A stretch of DNA of 64,000 nt, from NCBI GenBank assembly GCA_947503035.1, contig CANNCD010000001.1:1116001-1180000 (forward strand), given 5' to 3'. The position numbers and the translations under genes are program-made. This DNA is from an uncultured Halocynthiibacter sp. GTDB lineage: Bacteria; Pseudomonadota; Alphaproteobacteria; Rhodobacterales; Rhodobacteraceae. Of the stretch, positions 9,795 through 18,099 are shown one piece after another; the stretch's first letter is position 1; the number at the start of each line of letters is the position of its first letter. The notes beneath the pieces are model-generated. The model was given only the letters and a program-made list of their open reading frames with translations. It was not told the origin of the DNA and made no database searches.

Positions 9795-10448
9795 ATGTCA
9801 ACAACAAGTGGTTTAATTGGAACAATCTGCGCCTGCGCGACTGCAATAGCAGCGGTTGCTGGTTTTGGGTACTATTTGGGGCGAGATACAGCGGAATCTG
9901 AAGTTTCGCAGCTTGAGCGCGAATTGGAGATGTTCAAGTCAGCACAGGATGTAAAGAATGCGCTGGAATACCTAGATGACCTAAGTGTCTATAATGATAA
10001 TCTGTTCCGGTTTAAGGAATACGAAGAAAAAATGGCGACTCGTGACGCCGAAATCGCAAAACTCTCAAGTGATGTTGAACTGTTACATACGAGACTCGCC
10101 GATTCAGAGCTCCAGATTAAAGATGCATCTTCAGCCCTATTGATCGGCAGACAAACTATAGGCGAGTTGACGGACGCTCTCGAGGAAAAGCACGAATTGA
10201 ACGATACTATTACCCTAAAAGAGGGGCAATCTCACAGGTTTTCTGCCAGCGCCATTGTAGTTGGGGTGCAGAGTATTTATAGCAGCCGAGCAGTAATCAC
10301 CTTACAAAACGAGATGGAGTTCATCAATGTAGGTCAAGGTTTTACCATACAGAAAGAAGATACACGCTGCACAGTAACCCTACGGAAAATCAACGAGAAT
10401 CAGGAAGCTACCTTCGATCTGATTTGTAGGTTGCGCAAATCTAGTTAG
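9795..10448 (+). CDS. Unknown membrane-anchored coiled-coil protein
   Basis: I do not recognise this 217-residue protein. It has one N-terminal membrane helix (about residues 5-27, ending GYYLG), then a long acidic coiled coil (about 30-130, runs of E/L/K heptads), and a C-terminal beta-rich domain (about 140-215) with two cysteines (TRCTV and DLICRL). It probably faces the periplasm. The codons are clearly AT-richer than its neighbours (ata, cta, gta, aga), and hairpins lie on both sides (9703-9726 and 10472-10497), so recent acquisition is possible. The ATG at 9795 is chosen as it begins the membrane helix; 9762 is the alternative. Confidence 0.7.
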   Translation: MSTTSGLIGTICACATAIAAVAGFGYYLGRDTAESEVSQLERELEMFKSAQDVKNALEYLDDLSVYNDNLFRFKEYEEKMATRDAEIAKLSSDVELLHTRLADSELQIKDASSALLIGRQTIGELTDALEEKHELNDTITLKEGQSHRFSASAIVVGVQSIYSSRAVITLQNEMEFINVGQGFTIQKEDTRCTVTLRKINENQEATFDLICRLRKSS

Positions 10449-10471
10449 AGTTGGGTTTTCATTTGACCATG

Positions 10472-10497
10472 TTGTTGGAAACGTGAACTTCCAACAA
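10472..10497. repeat. Inverted repeat between the coiled-coil gene and rimO
   Basis: TTGTTGGAA-ACGTGAAC-TTCCAACAA, a perfect 9-bp stem with an 8-base loop, 23 bp after the stop of the upstream gene. There is no T-run. It could end that transcript or be an operator for rimO. Confidence 0.6.
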
Positions 10498-10553
10498 GCT
10501 CCAGAAATAAACTAGGGCCTTCCCCGCAACCTGCTTTCGCGCTAAACGAAGGC

Positions 10554-11939
10554 ATGAGCCAGAACCCACCCAGCCTACGCCCCGACCTCGCCCCCAAAGC
10601 CATCATCACCGACCCCGTTCGTTCGGGTCAGCCAAAGATCGGCATGGTGTCATTGGGCTGCCCCAAGGCCTTGGTCGACAGTGAACGCATCCTGACGCGC
10701 CTTCGCGCCGAGGGCTATGCGATTTCGCCTGATTATTCTGGTGCGGATGCGGTGATCGTCAACACCTGTGGTTTTCTGGACTCTGCCAAAGCCGAGAGCC
10801 TTGATGCCATCGGCGAGGCCCTGACCGAGAACGGCAAGGTCGTCGTGACCGGCTGTCTTGGCGCAGAAGAGGATTACATTCGCGGCACCCACCCCAAGGT
10901 TCTGGCCGTCACGGGTCCGCATCAATACGAACAGGTTCTGGACGCGATCCACAAGGCCGTGCCGCCGTCCCCCGATCCCTTTATCGATCTGCTGCCTGCG
11001 ACGGGCGTCTCCCTAACCCCGCGCCATTACAGTTACCTCAAGATTTCCGAGGGCTGTAACCACAAATGTAAATTCTGCATCATCCCCGATATGCGCGGCA
11101 AACTGGCGTCGCGCCCCGCGCATGCGATCCTGCGCGAGGCCGAGAAATTGGTCGATGCCGGCGTCAAGGAATTGCTGGTGATTTCGCAGGATACGTCCGC
11201 ATATGGCCTTGATCGCAAATACGACATGAACCCGTGGAAGGACCGCGAAGTCCGCAGCCACATCACCGATCTCGCCCGCGAATTGGGCCAGTTCGACGCA
11301 TGGGTGCGCATGCATTATGTCTACCCCTACCCCCATGTGCGCGACATGATCCCGCTGATGGCGGACGGCTTGATCCTGCCGTATCTGGACATCCCGTTCC
11401 AACATTCGCACCCCGATGTTCTGAAACGCATGGCCCGCCCCGCGCATACCGCCAAAACCCTGACCGAGATCGCCGCATGGCGCGCTATCTGCCCCGATAT
11501 CACCCTGCGTTCGACGTTCATCGTCGGCTATCCCGGTGAAACCGAAGAAGAATTCCAGCACCTGTTGGATTGGATGGACGAGGCGCAATTGGATCGCGTT
11601 GGCTGTTTCCAATACGAAAACGTCGACGGTGCGCGGTCAAACGCATTGCCGAACCACGTGCCGGACGAGGTCAAACAGGACCGCTGGAACCGGTTCATGG
11701 AGAAATCACAGGCGATCTCCGAGGCGAAATTGGCCGCCAAGGTCGGCACGCTTCAGGACGTGATCATCGACGACATCGATGAAGACGGCATCGCCACCTG
11801 CCGCACCAAAGCCGATGCCCCCGAGATCGACGGGAACTTGTTTATTGACGAGAACACCGAAGGTTTGAAGGTCGGCGAGATCGTGACAGTCGAGGTGGAT
11901 GAGGCGAGTGAATATGATTTGTGGGGACGTTTGGTTTGA
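10554..11939 (+). CDS. rimO: Ribosomal protein S12 methylthiotransferase
   Basis: Radical-SAM enzyme adding a methylthio group to a conserved aspartate of ribosomal protein S12. Seen: N-terminal UPF0004 domain with its three cluster cysteines ([23 protein letters not shown]), radical-SAM CNHKCKFC (C-x3-C-x2-C) near residue 166, and a C-terminal TRAM domain ending in YDLWGRLV, the RimO-type ending. [10 protein letters not shown] and the ending separate it from MiaB. Length 461 is normal. Confidence 0.96.
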   Translation: MSQNPPSLRPDLAPKAIITDPVRSGQPKIGMVSLGCPKALVDSERILTRLRAEGYAISPDYSGADAVIVNTCGFLDSAKAESLDAIGEALTENGKVVVTGCLGAEEDYIRGTHPKVLAVTGPHQYEQVLDAIHKAVPPSPDPFIDLLPATGVSLTPRHYSYLKISEGCNHKCKFCIIPDMRGKLASRPAHAILREAEKLVDAGVKELLVISQDTSAYGLDRKYDMNPWKDREVRSHITDLARELGQFDAWVRMHYVYPYPHVRDMIPLMADGLILPYLDIPFQHSHPDVLKRMARPAHTAKTLTEIAAWRAICPDITLRSTFIVGYPGETEEEFQHLLDWMDEAQLDRVGCFQYENVDGARSNALPNHVPDEVKQDRWNRFMEKSQAISEAKLAAKVGTLQDVIIDDIDEDGIATCRTKADAPEIDGNLFIDENTEGLKVGEIVTVEVDEASEYDLWGRLV

Positions 11940-12535
11940 GCGAGATACGAATAGCTCCAGCATCAAAAAGCCAGCTTGATGACATCCTTGCCATCACCCG
12001 CATCACGCAAACCGAGCACAACCAACGCCAGCCTCATCGATTTCAATCAAAGACGAGCGCTGCAGAAAAAATGATCCGTTCATCGTTCAAACGATTGGGA
12101 AAATCGCTCACTCTGCTCTGCGCGACGGAGAATGACAAAGTGGTTGGCTATGTCTGTTGCTGGCTTATCCCTGCAGCTACGCGTGATGATATGCCATATT
12201 CGCGGGCGTATGTGATCGACATATCCATTTCGCCCGAGCACCGTGGGAAATCCATTGGCACTCAGCTCCTGACCCACGCAGAGTGGACCATGCGTGATGC
12301 TGGGGCTTCCTTCCTTATTGGGAATATCTGGGAAGGAAATGATGCCTCTAAGGCGCTTTTCCAATCACAGGGTTTTGGCGTCGAGATGCGCGAAATGGGC
12401 AAACAAATTGCCCCGTTTCCAGAAACACCCCCTTCGGCGCCCGTTCCCAACGCGATGTCCTACCCAAAACAGCTTGGGATAGCGATCGCAGTTGTCTTCG
12501 CAGCTGCGCTCTTGATGCAGATTTTCGTCTATTAG
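11936..12535 (+). CDS. GNAT acetyltransferase with a C-terminal membrane anchor
   Basis: Probable acyl-CoA N-acyltransferase of about 199 residues: [15 protein letters not shown] is the acetyl-CoA binding motif A. Unusually, the last 21 residues ([19 protein letters not shown] preceded by PKQL) form a membrane helix at the very C-terminus, giving a tail anchor with the enzyme facing the cytoplasm. The start is unsettled: TTG at 11936 overlaps the rimO stop by 4 bases (TTGA) after GGGGAC, while GTG at 11921 lies inside rimO. Codons are AT-richer than rimO. Its substrate is unknown; RimI-like acetylation of a ribosomal protein is only a guess from location. Confidence 0.75.
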   Translation: MSEIRIAPASKSQLDDILAITRITQTEHNQRQPHRFQSKTSAAEKMIRSSFKRLGKSLTLLCATENDKVVGYVCCWLIPAATRDDMPYSRAYVIDISISPEHRGKSIGTQLLTHAEWTMRDAGASFLIGNIWEGNDASKALFQSQGFGVEMREMGKQIAPFPETPPSAPVPNAMSYPKQLGIAIAVVFAAALLMQIFVY

Positions 12536-12601
12536 ACTGGCCAAGACGCTGCGACAACGAGAGACGTTTACAGCCGCGTTTGTGGGCGGTACGTTCCCCG
12601 C

Positions 12602-12967
12602 ATGACCAAGGTTTTGTATAACGCTGAGTGCCCCGTGTGTTCCTTTGAGATCAACCATTATGCCGCCTATGCGCGCAAGAATGGGTTGGCGATTACCTTT
12701 GATGATCTGAACTGTCCCGAGCGCGCCGCGTGGGGTTTGGACGAGGACACCGCCGCCCGTCGGATGTATGTGGAGCACGAGGGCGAGATTATCTCGGGCG
12801 TGCCTGCGTTTATCGTCTTGTGGCGTCAGATGCCGCGGTATCGCGCGGTGGCTTGGATCGTGGATAAACCGATCTTGCGCCCGCTGGCCTGTGCGATTTA
12901 CGACTATGTTTTGGCGCCGACGATCTATGCGTGGCACAAACGGCGGAAGCGCCGCGCGGGTCTATAG
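12602..12967 (+). CDS. DCC-family thiol-disulfide oxidoreductase-like protein (DUF393)
   Basis: A 121-residue protein that begins with the DCC-type pattern YNAECPVCSFEI, placing a CxxC at C10-C13 in a thioredoxin-like fold. The family is presumed redox-active, but a cellular role is not established. It ends convergent with the IMPACT-family gene, overlapping by 6 bp. Confidence 0.85.
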   Translation: MTKVLYNAECPVCSFEINHYAAYARKNGLAITFDDLNCPERAAWGLDEDTAARRMYVEHEGEIISGVPAFIVLWRQMPRYRAVAWIVDKPILRPLACAIYDYVLAPTIYAWHKRRKRRAGL

Positions 12968-13318
12968 GGGCGCGTGATCAAGGTAGTGGCGCACCGCGTC
13001 CTGCACACGGCGGAACCGGTCGCCGCCCAGATGTTTCCCGCCGTACCAGCGCGTCACCACGATGATATGACCGGTCAGGTCCTCGCGCTCTAGCATCCGC
13101 AGAATCACGATGCCCGCGCCGCTCTCGCCGTCGTCGTTTTTGATCGGCGTGCCATCGGGCAGGATCACGGCCCATGTGTTATGGGTCGCCTTGGCGTATT
13201 TCTTGGTGCGGCAGAGGGTCTTGATGAACGCAACCGCGTCGGATTTCGACGACACGGGGCCGCCAGACACCGCGTATTTTGATCCGCGATCCGTTAGAAA
13301 CCCGTCATATTGGTTCAC
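12962..13318 (-). CDS. IMPACT/YigZ family protein (UPF0029)
   Basis: A 118-residue IMPACT-domain protein carrying the signature VVTRWYGGKHLGGDRFRR near residues 86-103. It is shorter than E. coli YigZ (about 204) because it lacks the C-terminal domain. YigZ-type proteins are linked to translation under stress by homology only. Its ATG overlaps the M48 stop by 4 bp, so the two are probably co-translated. Confidence 0.85.
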   Translation of the reverse strand: MNQYDGFLTDRGSKYAVSGGPVSSKSDAVAFIKTLCRTKKYAKATHNTWAVILPDGTPIKNDDGESGAGIVILRMLEREDLTGHIIVVTRWYGGKHLGGDRFRRVQDAVRHYLDHAPL

Positions 13319-14019
13319 AGATTGGCCGCCGTGCGTTGCACCGTCGCCAGACGGTCGCCATTCGCGGGGTGTGAGCCAAGGAACCGATCACCGGGATCAG
13401 GAATACGTTGGAAGAACTGCGCCCCCCGCACAGGGTCATAGCCCGCGCGCGCCGCGATAACCGTGCCAAGGCTATCGGCCTCAAGCTCATGATCCTTGGA
13501 GAAACTACGCAAACCGACAGTCGCGCCGAGCTGTACGCCCAAATCGATGCCATCGCTTCCGGCCCCTAGCGCCGCGGCAAATATACCCCCAAGGAATGCG
13601 CCGGCTTGGGCGGTGCTTTGGCCCTGTGGGATATGACCGTGGATATGGTGCGCGGCCTCATGACCGAGGATAAAGGCGATCTCGTCCTCGTTGAGGACGT
13701 CATCCAACAAGGCCACTGTGAAGGTCAGGATTGGGCGACCGGTTGGTGACAGGGATTGATAGGCATTCGAGGGTTCATTCGGGTCCAAATCCAGCACAAT
13801 GTCGAAATCACAGTTGGACGACGGCGCGCGTTGACGACACAGGGCCTCGGCAACGGGTTCGACGCGGGCCTTTGCGCGGCGGAACGACCCTTCGGCGTTG
13901 CCAAGGGGCGTGAATTGATGCGATGGCGTTTGCGCGTCATTGGTCGGTGGAACCGTGGTCGTCACACAGGCCGACAGGCCAACCATCATTGTGATACTGA
14001 TTACTGTTGCTCTAAACAT
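13315..14019 (-). CDS. M48-family zinc metalloprotease, lipoprotein
   Basis: Outer-membrane or periplasmic zinc protease. Seen: a signal peptide with lipobox LSAC (Cys18), the zinc motif HEAAH at 120-124 in GHEAAHHIHGH, and the third-ligand glutamate in HELEAD near 181. The domain resembles BepA/LoiP-type M48 proteases, which act in envelope quality control; there is no TPR domain, so LoiP is the nearer comparison. Upstream partner of the IMPACT gene. Confidence 0.88.
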   Translation of the reverse strand: MFRATVISITMMVGLSACVTTTVPPTNDAQTPSHQFTPLGNAEGSFRRAKARVEPVAEALCRQRAPSSNCDFDIVLDLDPNEPSNAYQSLSPTGRPILTFTVALLDDVLNEDEIAFILGHEAAHHIHGHIPQGQSTAQAGAFLGGIFAAALGAGSDGIDLGVQLGATVGLRSFSKDHELEADSLGTVIAARAGYDPVRGAQFFQRIPDPGDRFLGSHPANGDRLATVQRTAANL

Positions 14020-14094
14020 GTCATCTCCCTCGGCTTGGACCTGTTATATCGCAAACCTATTGGCAGCCAAGCCATTCTCGCATAGCATCAACGC

Positions 14095-14331
14095 ATGTTT
14101 ACCATTGAACACGAATTCGACGCCACGGTTGTAACCCTTGTCGATGAGGGCGAACCACATCTCAAAGAGGACGTGATCATTCACGCCTTTGAGGATTGCA
14201 TCACTGTCACGCAGTTTGATGCCCGCACAGATAGCGACAACACCATCACCCTGTCCTTGCGCCAGCTGCATGAACTTGGGGTGGCGCTGGACCTGCCCGA
14301 AGGTGTCTATAAGTTCAAATCAAAGGACTAG
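14095..14331 (+). CDS. Small conserved protein, function unknown
   Basis: A 78-residue acidic, soluble protein with a beta-strand-rich pattern and the ending PEGVYKFKSKD. There are no cysteines beyond C58-C59 region, no membrane segment and no motif I can name. It is divergent from the M48 lipoprotein gene, sharing a 75-bp promoter region. Confidence 0.6.
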   Translation: MFTIEHEFDATVVTLVDEGEPHLKEDVIIHAFEDCITVTQFDARTDSDNTITLSLRQLHELGVALDLPEGVYKFKSKD

Positions 14332-14466
14332 GTCGGCCCGTTGCCCCCTGCGTTCCTGTCCGATGTCGCGCAGGGTATCGGCAGGCATGATCGGTGAAAC
14401 TTATTGACGAAACGGGTTGAAATTTTGCCCGTTCGCGCCGACATAGGGCATGTAAACGGAGATAAC

Positions 14467-15045
14467 ATGCCCGACCTAAATCAAGCCGCCCTCGACTTTC
14501 TTTTGAACCGCCGTTCCCGTCCGGCCAAGACATTGGTTGCCCCCGCGCCCGACCGCACCGCGCTGGAACCGATTTTGACCGCAGGGGCCCGCACACCGGA
14601 CCATGGGAAACTGGAACCATGGCGGTTTATCGTGTTGGAAAAATCCGCCCTGCCCCGTCTGGGTGATTTGGCCGAGGCCCGCGCCCGTGCGTTGGGTCGC
14701 AGTGACGCCGATATCCAAAAGGCCCGTGGCCAGTTCGATTACGGCCAGTTGATCGTGGCGGTGATTGCATCCCCAGTCCGAAGCGAAAAGGTCCCCGAGA
14801 TCGAGCAGACCTATTCCGCAGGTGCCGTCTGTCTGGCCGTGTTGAACGCCGCACTGGCCGCCGGTTGGGGCGCAAATTGGCTGTCCGGTTGGATTTCCCA
14901 TGACCGTGAATTCATGACCAAGGGTCTGTCCCTCGCCTCACATGAATCCGTTGCCGGTTTCATCCATATCGCCACCGAAGGCCCCGTGCCCCCAGAACGC
15001 CCCCGTCCCGATTTGGCGACGAAAACCGAATGGGTCACGTCGTGA
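14467..15045 (+). CDS. Nitroreductase family protein (YdjA-like)
   Basis: FMN-dependent NAD(P)H oxidoreductase of the small-nitroreductase class. Seen: the RRSRPAKTL FMN-phosphate motif near residues 14-22, TPDHGKLEPWRFIV near 43-56, and GWGANWLSGW near 137-146. I chose ATG 14467 (192 residues) since GGAGA sits 5-9 bases upstream; an extension to a TTG at 14404 is unlikely. Overlaps the start of the next gene, suggesting co-translation. Substrate unknown. Confidence 0.88.
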   Translation: MPDLNQAALDFLLNRRSRPAKTLVAPAPDRTALEPILTAGARTPDHGKLEPWRFIVLEKSALPRLGDLAEARARALGRSDADIQKARGQFDYGQLIVAVIASPVRSEKVPEIEQTYSAGAVCLAVLNAALAAGWGANWLSGWISHDREFMTKGLSLASHESVAGFIHIATEGPVPPERPRPDLATKTEWVTS

Positions 15046-15725
15046 TTTTCGGCGATTTCTTTAAGGCCGTCGGCCAGATCGGTGACCCAGTGTTTCGGTC
15101 GGTGTTCCTTAAGGGGATCTCGCTCACGCTCGGGCTTTTCCTACTGATATTCACCATCTTCGCGACGGTGATCGGCTGGTTCGTACCCGATACAATCAAC
15201 CTGATTTGGGTCGGGAATGTCACATGGATCGACAACGCCCTGTCGTGGGCCGCGATCCCGTTGATGATCCTGTTTTCGGTGTTTTTGATGGTGCCGGTGG
15301 CGTCGGCCTTTACCGGTATTTTTCTGGACGAGGTCGCAGAGGCCGTCGAGACGAAACACTATCCCCGCTTGCCCAAGGCCCCGCCAACCCCGCTTGCCGA
15401 AACCCTTCGCGACACGGCACAGTTCCTTGGCGTTATGATCGGTTTGAACCTGCTGGCGCTGTTGACCTATGTGATCTTTGCGCCGCTTGCGCCGTTCATC
15501 TTTTGGGCTTTGAACGGGGCGCTGTTGGGACGGGAATATTTTCAGATGGCCGCCATGCGTCGCATTGGCCGCACCGCTGCCCATGAGATGCGCAAAAAAC
15601 ACCGCGGCACCGTTTGGATCGCGGGCATCCTTATGGCGATGCCCCTGTCGATCCCTATCGTGAACCTGTTTGTTCCGATCCTAGGCGCGGCAACCTTTAC
15701 CCACCTGTTCCAACGTCTGCGCTAG
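15030..15725 (+). CDS. EI24/CysZ-like integral membrane protein
   Basis: A 231-residue protein with four to five membrane helices (near 27-50, 65-95, 140-165 and 195-225) and the EI24-type core YFQMAAMRRIGR. CysZ, the characterised relative, is a sulfate transporter; this protein need not share that role. ATG 15030 overlaps the nitroreductase by 16 bp; a GTG at 15042 would make a tidy GTGA overlap. Neither has a clear ribosome-binding site. Confidence 0.8.
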   Translation: MGHVVIFGDFFKAVGQIGDPVFRSVFLKGISLTLGLFLLIFTIFATVIGWFVPDTINLIWVGNVTWIDNALSWAAIPLMILFSVFLMVPVASAFTGIFLDEVAEAVETKHYPRLPKAPPTPLAETLRDTAQFLGVMIGLNLLALLTYVIFAPLAPFIFWALNGALLGREYFQMAAMRRIGRTAAHEMRKKHRGTVWIAGILMAMPLSIPIVNLFVPILGAATFTHLFQRLR

Positions 15726-16009
15726 TTCGCGGTCTCGGTCAGGGGCGGCATCACATTCAACATATCAATGTCGCGCACGGAAATCTTGCCGCTCCAGATG
15801 GTGCCCGCAATCAGAACCCAAAGAACGGCCGCGATGCCGGTTGTCCACCACGCCCGTTTCTTGAATTTAAATTCCGCTGGCGCCCCCGCAGGGGTGCCAG
15901 GCACGACCTCACCTGCCTCGCTTTGGCTGGGCTGCCGAAACGGCAACACAATGAACAGGGTCATAAACCAGATGACCGCGAATAAAACGATGGCAGATAT
16001 GATCGACAT
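15722..16009 (-). CDS. DUF1467 family membrane protein
   Basis: A 95-residue protein with two membrane helices (about 2-22 and 54-72) and the family pattern AIVLFAVIWFMTLFIVLPF followed by a KKRAWWTT stretch. DUF1467 is common in alphaproteobacteria next to mce, as here: its ATG directly abuts the mce stop. Function unknown. Confidence 0.88.
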   Translation of the reverse strand: MSIISAIVLFAVIWFMTLFIVLPFRQPSQSEAGEVVPGTPAGAPAEFKFKKRAWWTTGIAAVLWVLIAGTIWSGKISVRDIDMLNVMPPLTETAN

Positions 16010-16408
16010 TTAGACTTGTTCCAATTCAATGAGCGTGCCGTTGAAATCCTTGGGATGAAGGAACAGCACCGGTTTGTTGTGGGCTCCGATTTTGATGTCA
16101 CCCAGAACCCGCGCGCCTTCGGCCACCAGATGATCACGGGCCACTGTGATATCTTCGACCTCATAGCAGATATGGTGGATGCCACCAGCAGGATTTTTGG
16201 CCAAGAACCCGTTGATCGGGCTGTCATCACCCAAGGGGTACAAAAGTTCGATCTTGGTGTTGGGCAGTTCGATAAAGATCACGGTCACCCCGTGGTCGGG
16301 TTCGTCCTGTGCGGGGCCCACATTTGCGCCAAGCGTATTTCGGTATTGCGCCGCCGCCGCGTCCAAATCGGGCACAGCGATCGCGACGTGATTAAGTCGT
16401 CCAATCAT
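16010..16408 (-). CDS. mce: Methylmalonyl-CoA epimerase
   Basis: Interconverts (S)- and (R)-methylmalonyl-CoA in propionate breakdown. Vicinal-oxygen-chelate fold; seen: LNHVAIAVPDLD at the start (first metal His), GGIHHICYEVEDI near 72-84 (second His), and the C-terminal NGTLIELEQ with the metal Glu. The ATG at 16408 (132 residues) is chosen, with GGAGGAGAG about 5 bases upstream. It pairs with meaB in the same pathway and is followed at once by the DUF1467 gene. Confidence 0.94.
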   Translation of the reverse strand: MIGRLNHVAIAVPDLDAAAAQYRNTLGANVGPAQDEPDHGVTVIFIELPNTKIELLYPLGDDSPINGFLAKNPAGGIHHICYEVEDITVARDHLVAEGARVLGDIKIGAHNKPVLFLHPKDFNGTLIELEQV

Positions 16409-16555
16409 ACTTCTCTCCTCCAAGCTCTCCCCTGCTTTATGCCGCGCTGCGGCGGTTCAAACAAGACGCCACAATGCCGCGTTAACTGCCCGTTAGGCAA
16501 AACTTGGTCTACTGCGAGTCGTCCGTTGCGACACGGGCAGGAAAGGAAACGACCG

Positions 16556-17272
16556 ATGGATGATCTTGACGCATTTTTTCTAAAACCTAAACCCACCGCA
16601 AACCGGCCCTTGTTGGGGGTGACTGTTCTCTTGGTTGAGGATAGCCGATTTTCATCGGAGGCGGTTCGACTGCTCTGTATGAAATCGGGGGCGCGCCTGC
16701 GACGGGCCGACTGTATTGCCTCGGCACGCAAACATCTTCGGATGTATCGTCCGTCGGTTTTGATCGTGGATCTGGGGTTGCCAGACGGGAATGGTCGCGA
16801 TTTTATCGCCGAAATTGCCCAGTCAAACCAACGTGTTGAAACCATCCTTTGCATAAGCGCGGATTCCAATGGGGCCGCCATTGCCGCCGATGCCGGCGCC
16901 GACGGCTTTATCGCGAAACCCATCACATCGCTTGCTGCGTTCCAACAAGAGGTGCTGTCTCATATGCCCGAGGCCAGCCGCCCAACCGGCGTGCGCAAGA
17001 CCGACACGACCCCGCTTGCCCCCGATATGATCGCATTCTTTGATGACCTCAACCACGCCCGCGACATCCTCAGCGATAAGGAAACCGAGCTCGAACTCGA
17101 CTATATCTTCCAATTTGTCGAGAGCGTTGCCAGCGCCGCCTCGGATGCGGCTCTTGTGTCGATGGCGCATAAACTGGCAACGGCCAATGCCAAGGGGACA
17201 TTGCAACAGGACGAACTGGACCGATTCCGCGCCTTGATCCAAGTGCGATCAGAACAACGCCAAGCGATCTAA
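16556..17272 (+). CDS. Response regulator with a C-terminal HPt-like helical region
   Basis: A 238-residue protein. Receiver domain at about 22-138: acidic pair E28-D29, phospho-acceptor D72 in VDLGLPDGNG, S101 and conserved K121 in IAKPI. After a linker, residues 155-230 are helical with H205 in AHKLATANAKG, which resembles the histidine of an HPt module. No DNA-binding domain is seen, so it probably signals by protein contact. AAAGGA lies upstream of ATG 16556. No histidine kinase adjoins it. Confidence 0.83.
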   Translation: MDDLDAFFLKPKPTANRPLLGVTVLLVEDSRFSSEAVRLLCMKSGARLRRADCIASARKHLRMYRPSVLIVDLGLPDGNGRDFIAEIAQSNQRVETILCISADSNGAAIAADAGADGFIAKPITSLAAFQQEVLSHMPEASRPTGVRKTDTTPLAPDMIAFFDDLNHARDILSDKETELELDYIFQFVESVASAASDAALVSMAHKLATANAKGTLQQDELDRFRALIQVRSEQRQAI

Positions 17273-17958
17273 ATCGATGGGTCGCTCGCCGCACGCACCA
17301 AGGCGGTCAGGTTGCCAAGGCGTTCGCGCTGGGTTCCGTCTGCGTCGAAGTTAGACGGGGCAAGCCAACCCGAAAATGCCGCGGACAAGGCCGGCCATTC
17401 GGCGTCAATTGCGGCGAAATAGGCCGTGTCGCGGTTCCGCCCCTTTGTGACCTGATGCTGGCGGAAAATGCCCTCATAACTAAACCCGAACCGCTGGGCG
17501 GCACGCCGCGAAGGTAAGTTGGCAGAATCGCATTTCCATTCCACACGACGATACCCCGCCTCAAACGCATGTTTCATCAACAGATACACCGCCTCGGTCG
17601 CGCCAGTCGTCTGTTGAAGCACCTTTGAAAAGGCCACATGGCCAATTTCGACCGTCCCGTGATCCGACCGAATATTGAGATAGCTGAGGACGCCAACAAA
17701 TCGTCCTGTATCCTGACACTGAACCGCGAAAAATTCGGTCCCATCCATGTCAATCGCTTCGCGCATCCAGCGGTGATACCCCGCCTCGGATGAAAACGGC
17801 CCATAGGGCAGAAACCCCCACATGGCATCATCAACCGCATTGGCCCGAAACAAATCCGACGCTTGACGTGCAACATCGATGGGGGCCAAACGCACGGTGC
17901 GCCCAACCAATTCCGTGGCGATCAACGGCGTAACACCGCGCCAATCCCGAAGCTCCAT
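17269..17958 (-). CDS. GNAT acetyltransferase, RimJ/RimL-like
   Basis: A 229-residue member of the RimL-type acetyltransferase family. Seen: RTVRLAPID near 19-27, GVLSYLNIR near 88-96, HVAFSKVLQQTTGATEAVYLL acetyl-CoA binding region, and NLPSRRAAQRFGFSYEG (the family's N-x-SRR-xxRxGF motif). The target is unknown. It ends convergent with the response regulator, overlapping 4 bp. Confidence 0.85.
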   Translation of the reverse strand: MELRDWRGVTPLIATELVGRTVRLAPIDVARQASDLFRANAVDDAMWGFLPYGPFSSEAGYHRWMREAIDMDGTEFFAVQCQDTGRFVGVLSYLNIRSDHGTVEIGHVAFSKVLQQTTGATEAVYLLMKHAFEAGYRRVEWKCDSANLPSRRAAQRFGFSYEGIFRQHQVTKGRNRDTAYFAAIDAEWPALSAAFSGWLAPSNFDADGTQRERLGNLTALVRAASDPSI

Positions 17959-18043
17959 ATTACACGCCTTTCATAGACAGGTTCATCATCCGCCAACCAT
18001 GATGCGCCGGATCATCGTGTTAGCCAAGCCCCTATGTGCAAAC

Positions 18044-18077
18044 AAAAAAGGGCCGCCCGTGATTCCACGCGCGGCCC
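18044..18077 (-). terminator. Rho-independent terminator after aspS
   Basis: On the minus strand a GC-rich stem (GGGCCGC pairing with GCGGCCC) is followed by TTTTTTG. It lies about 23 bp beyond the aspS stop. Confidence 0.85.
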
Positions 18078-18099
18078 CAAAATTCGAATGTGCCGGACC

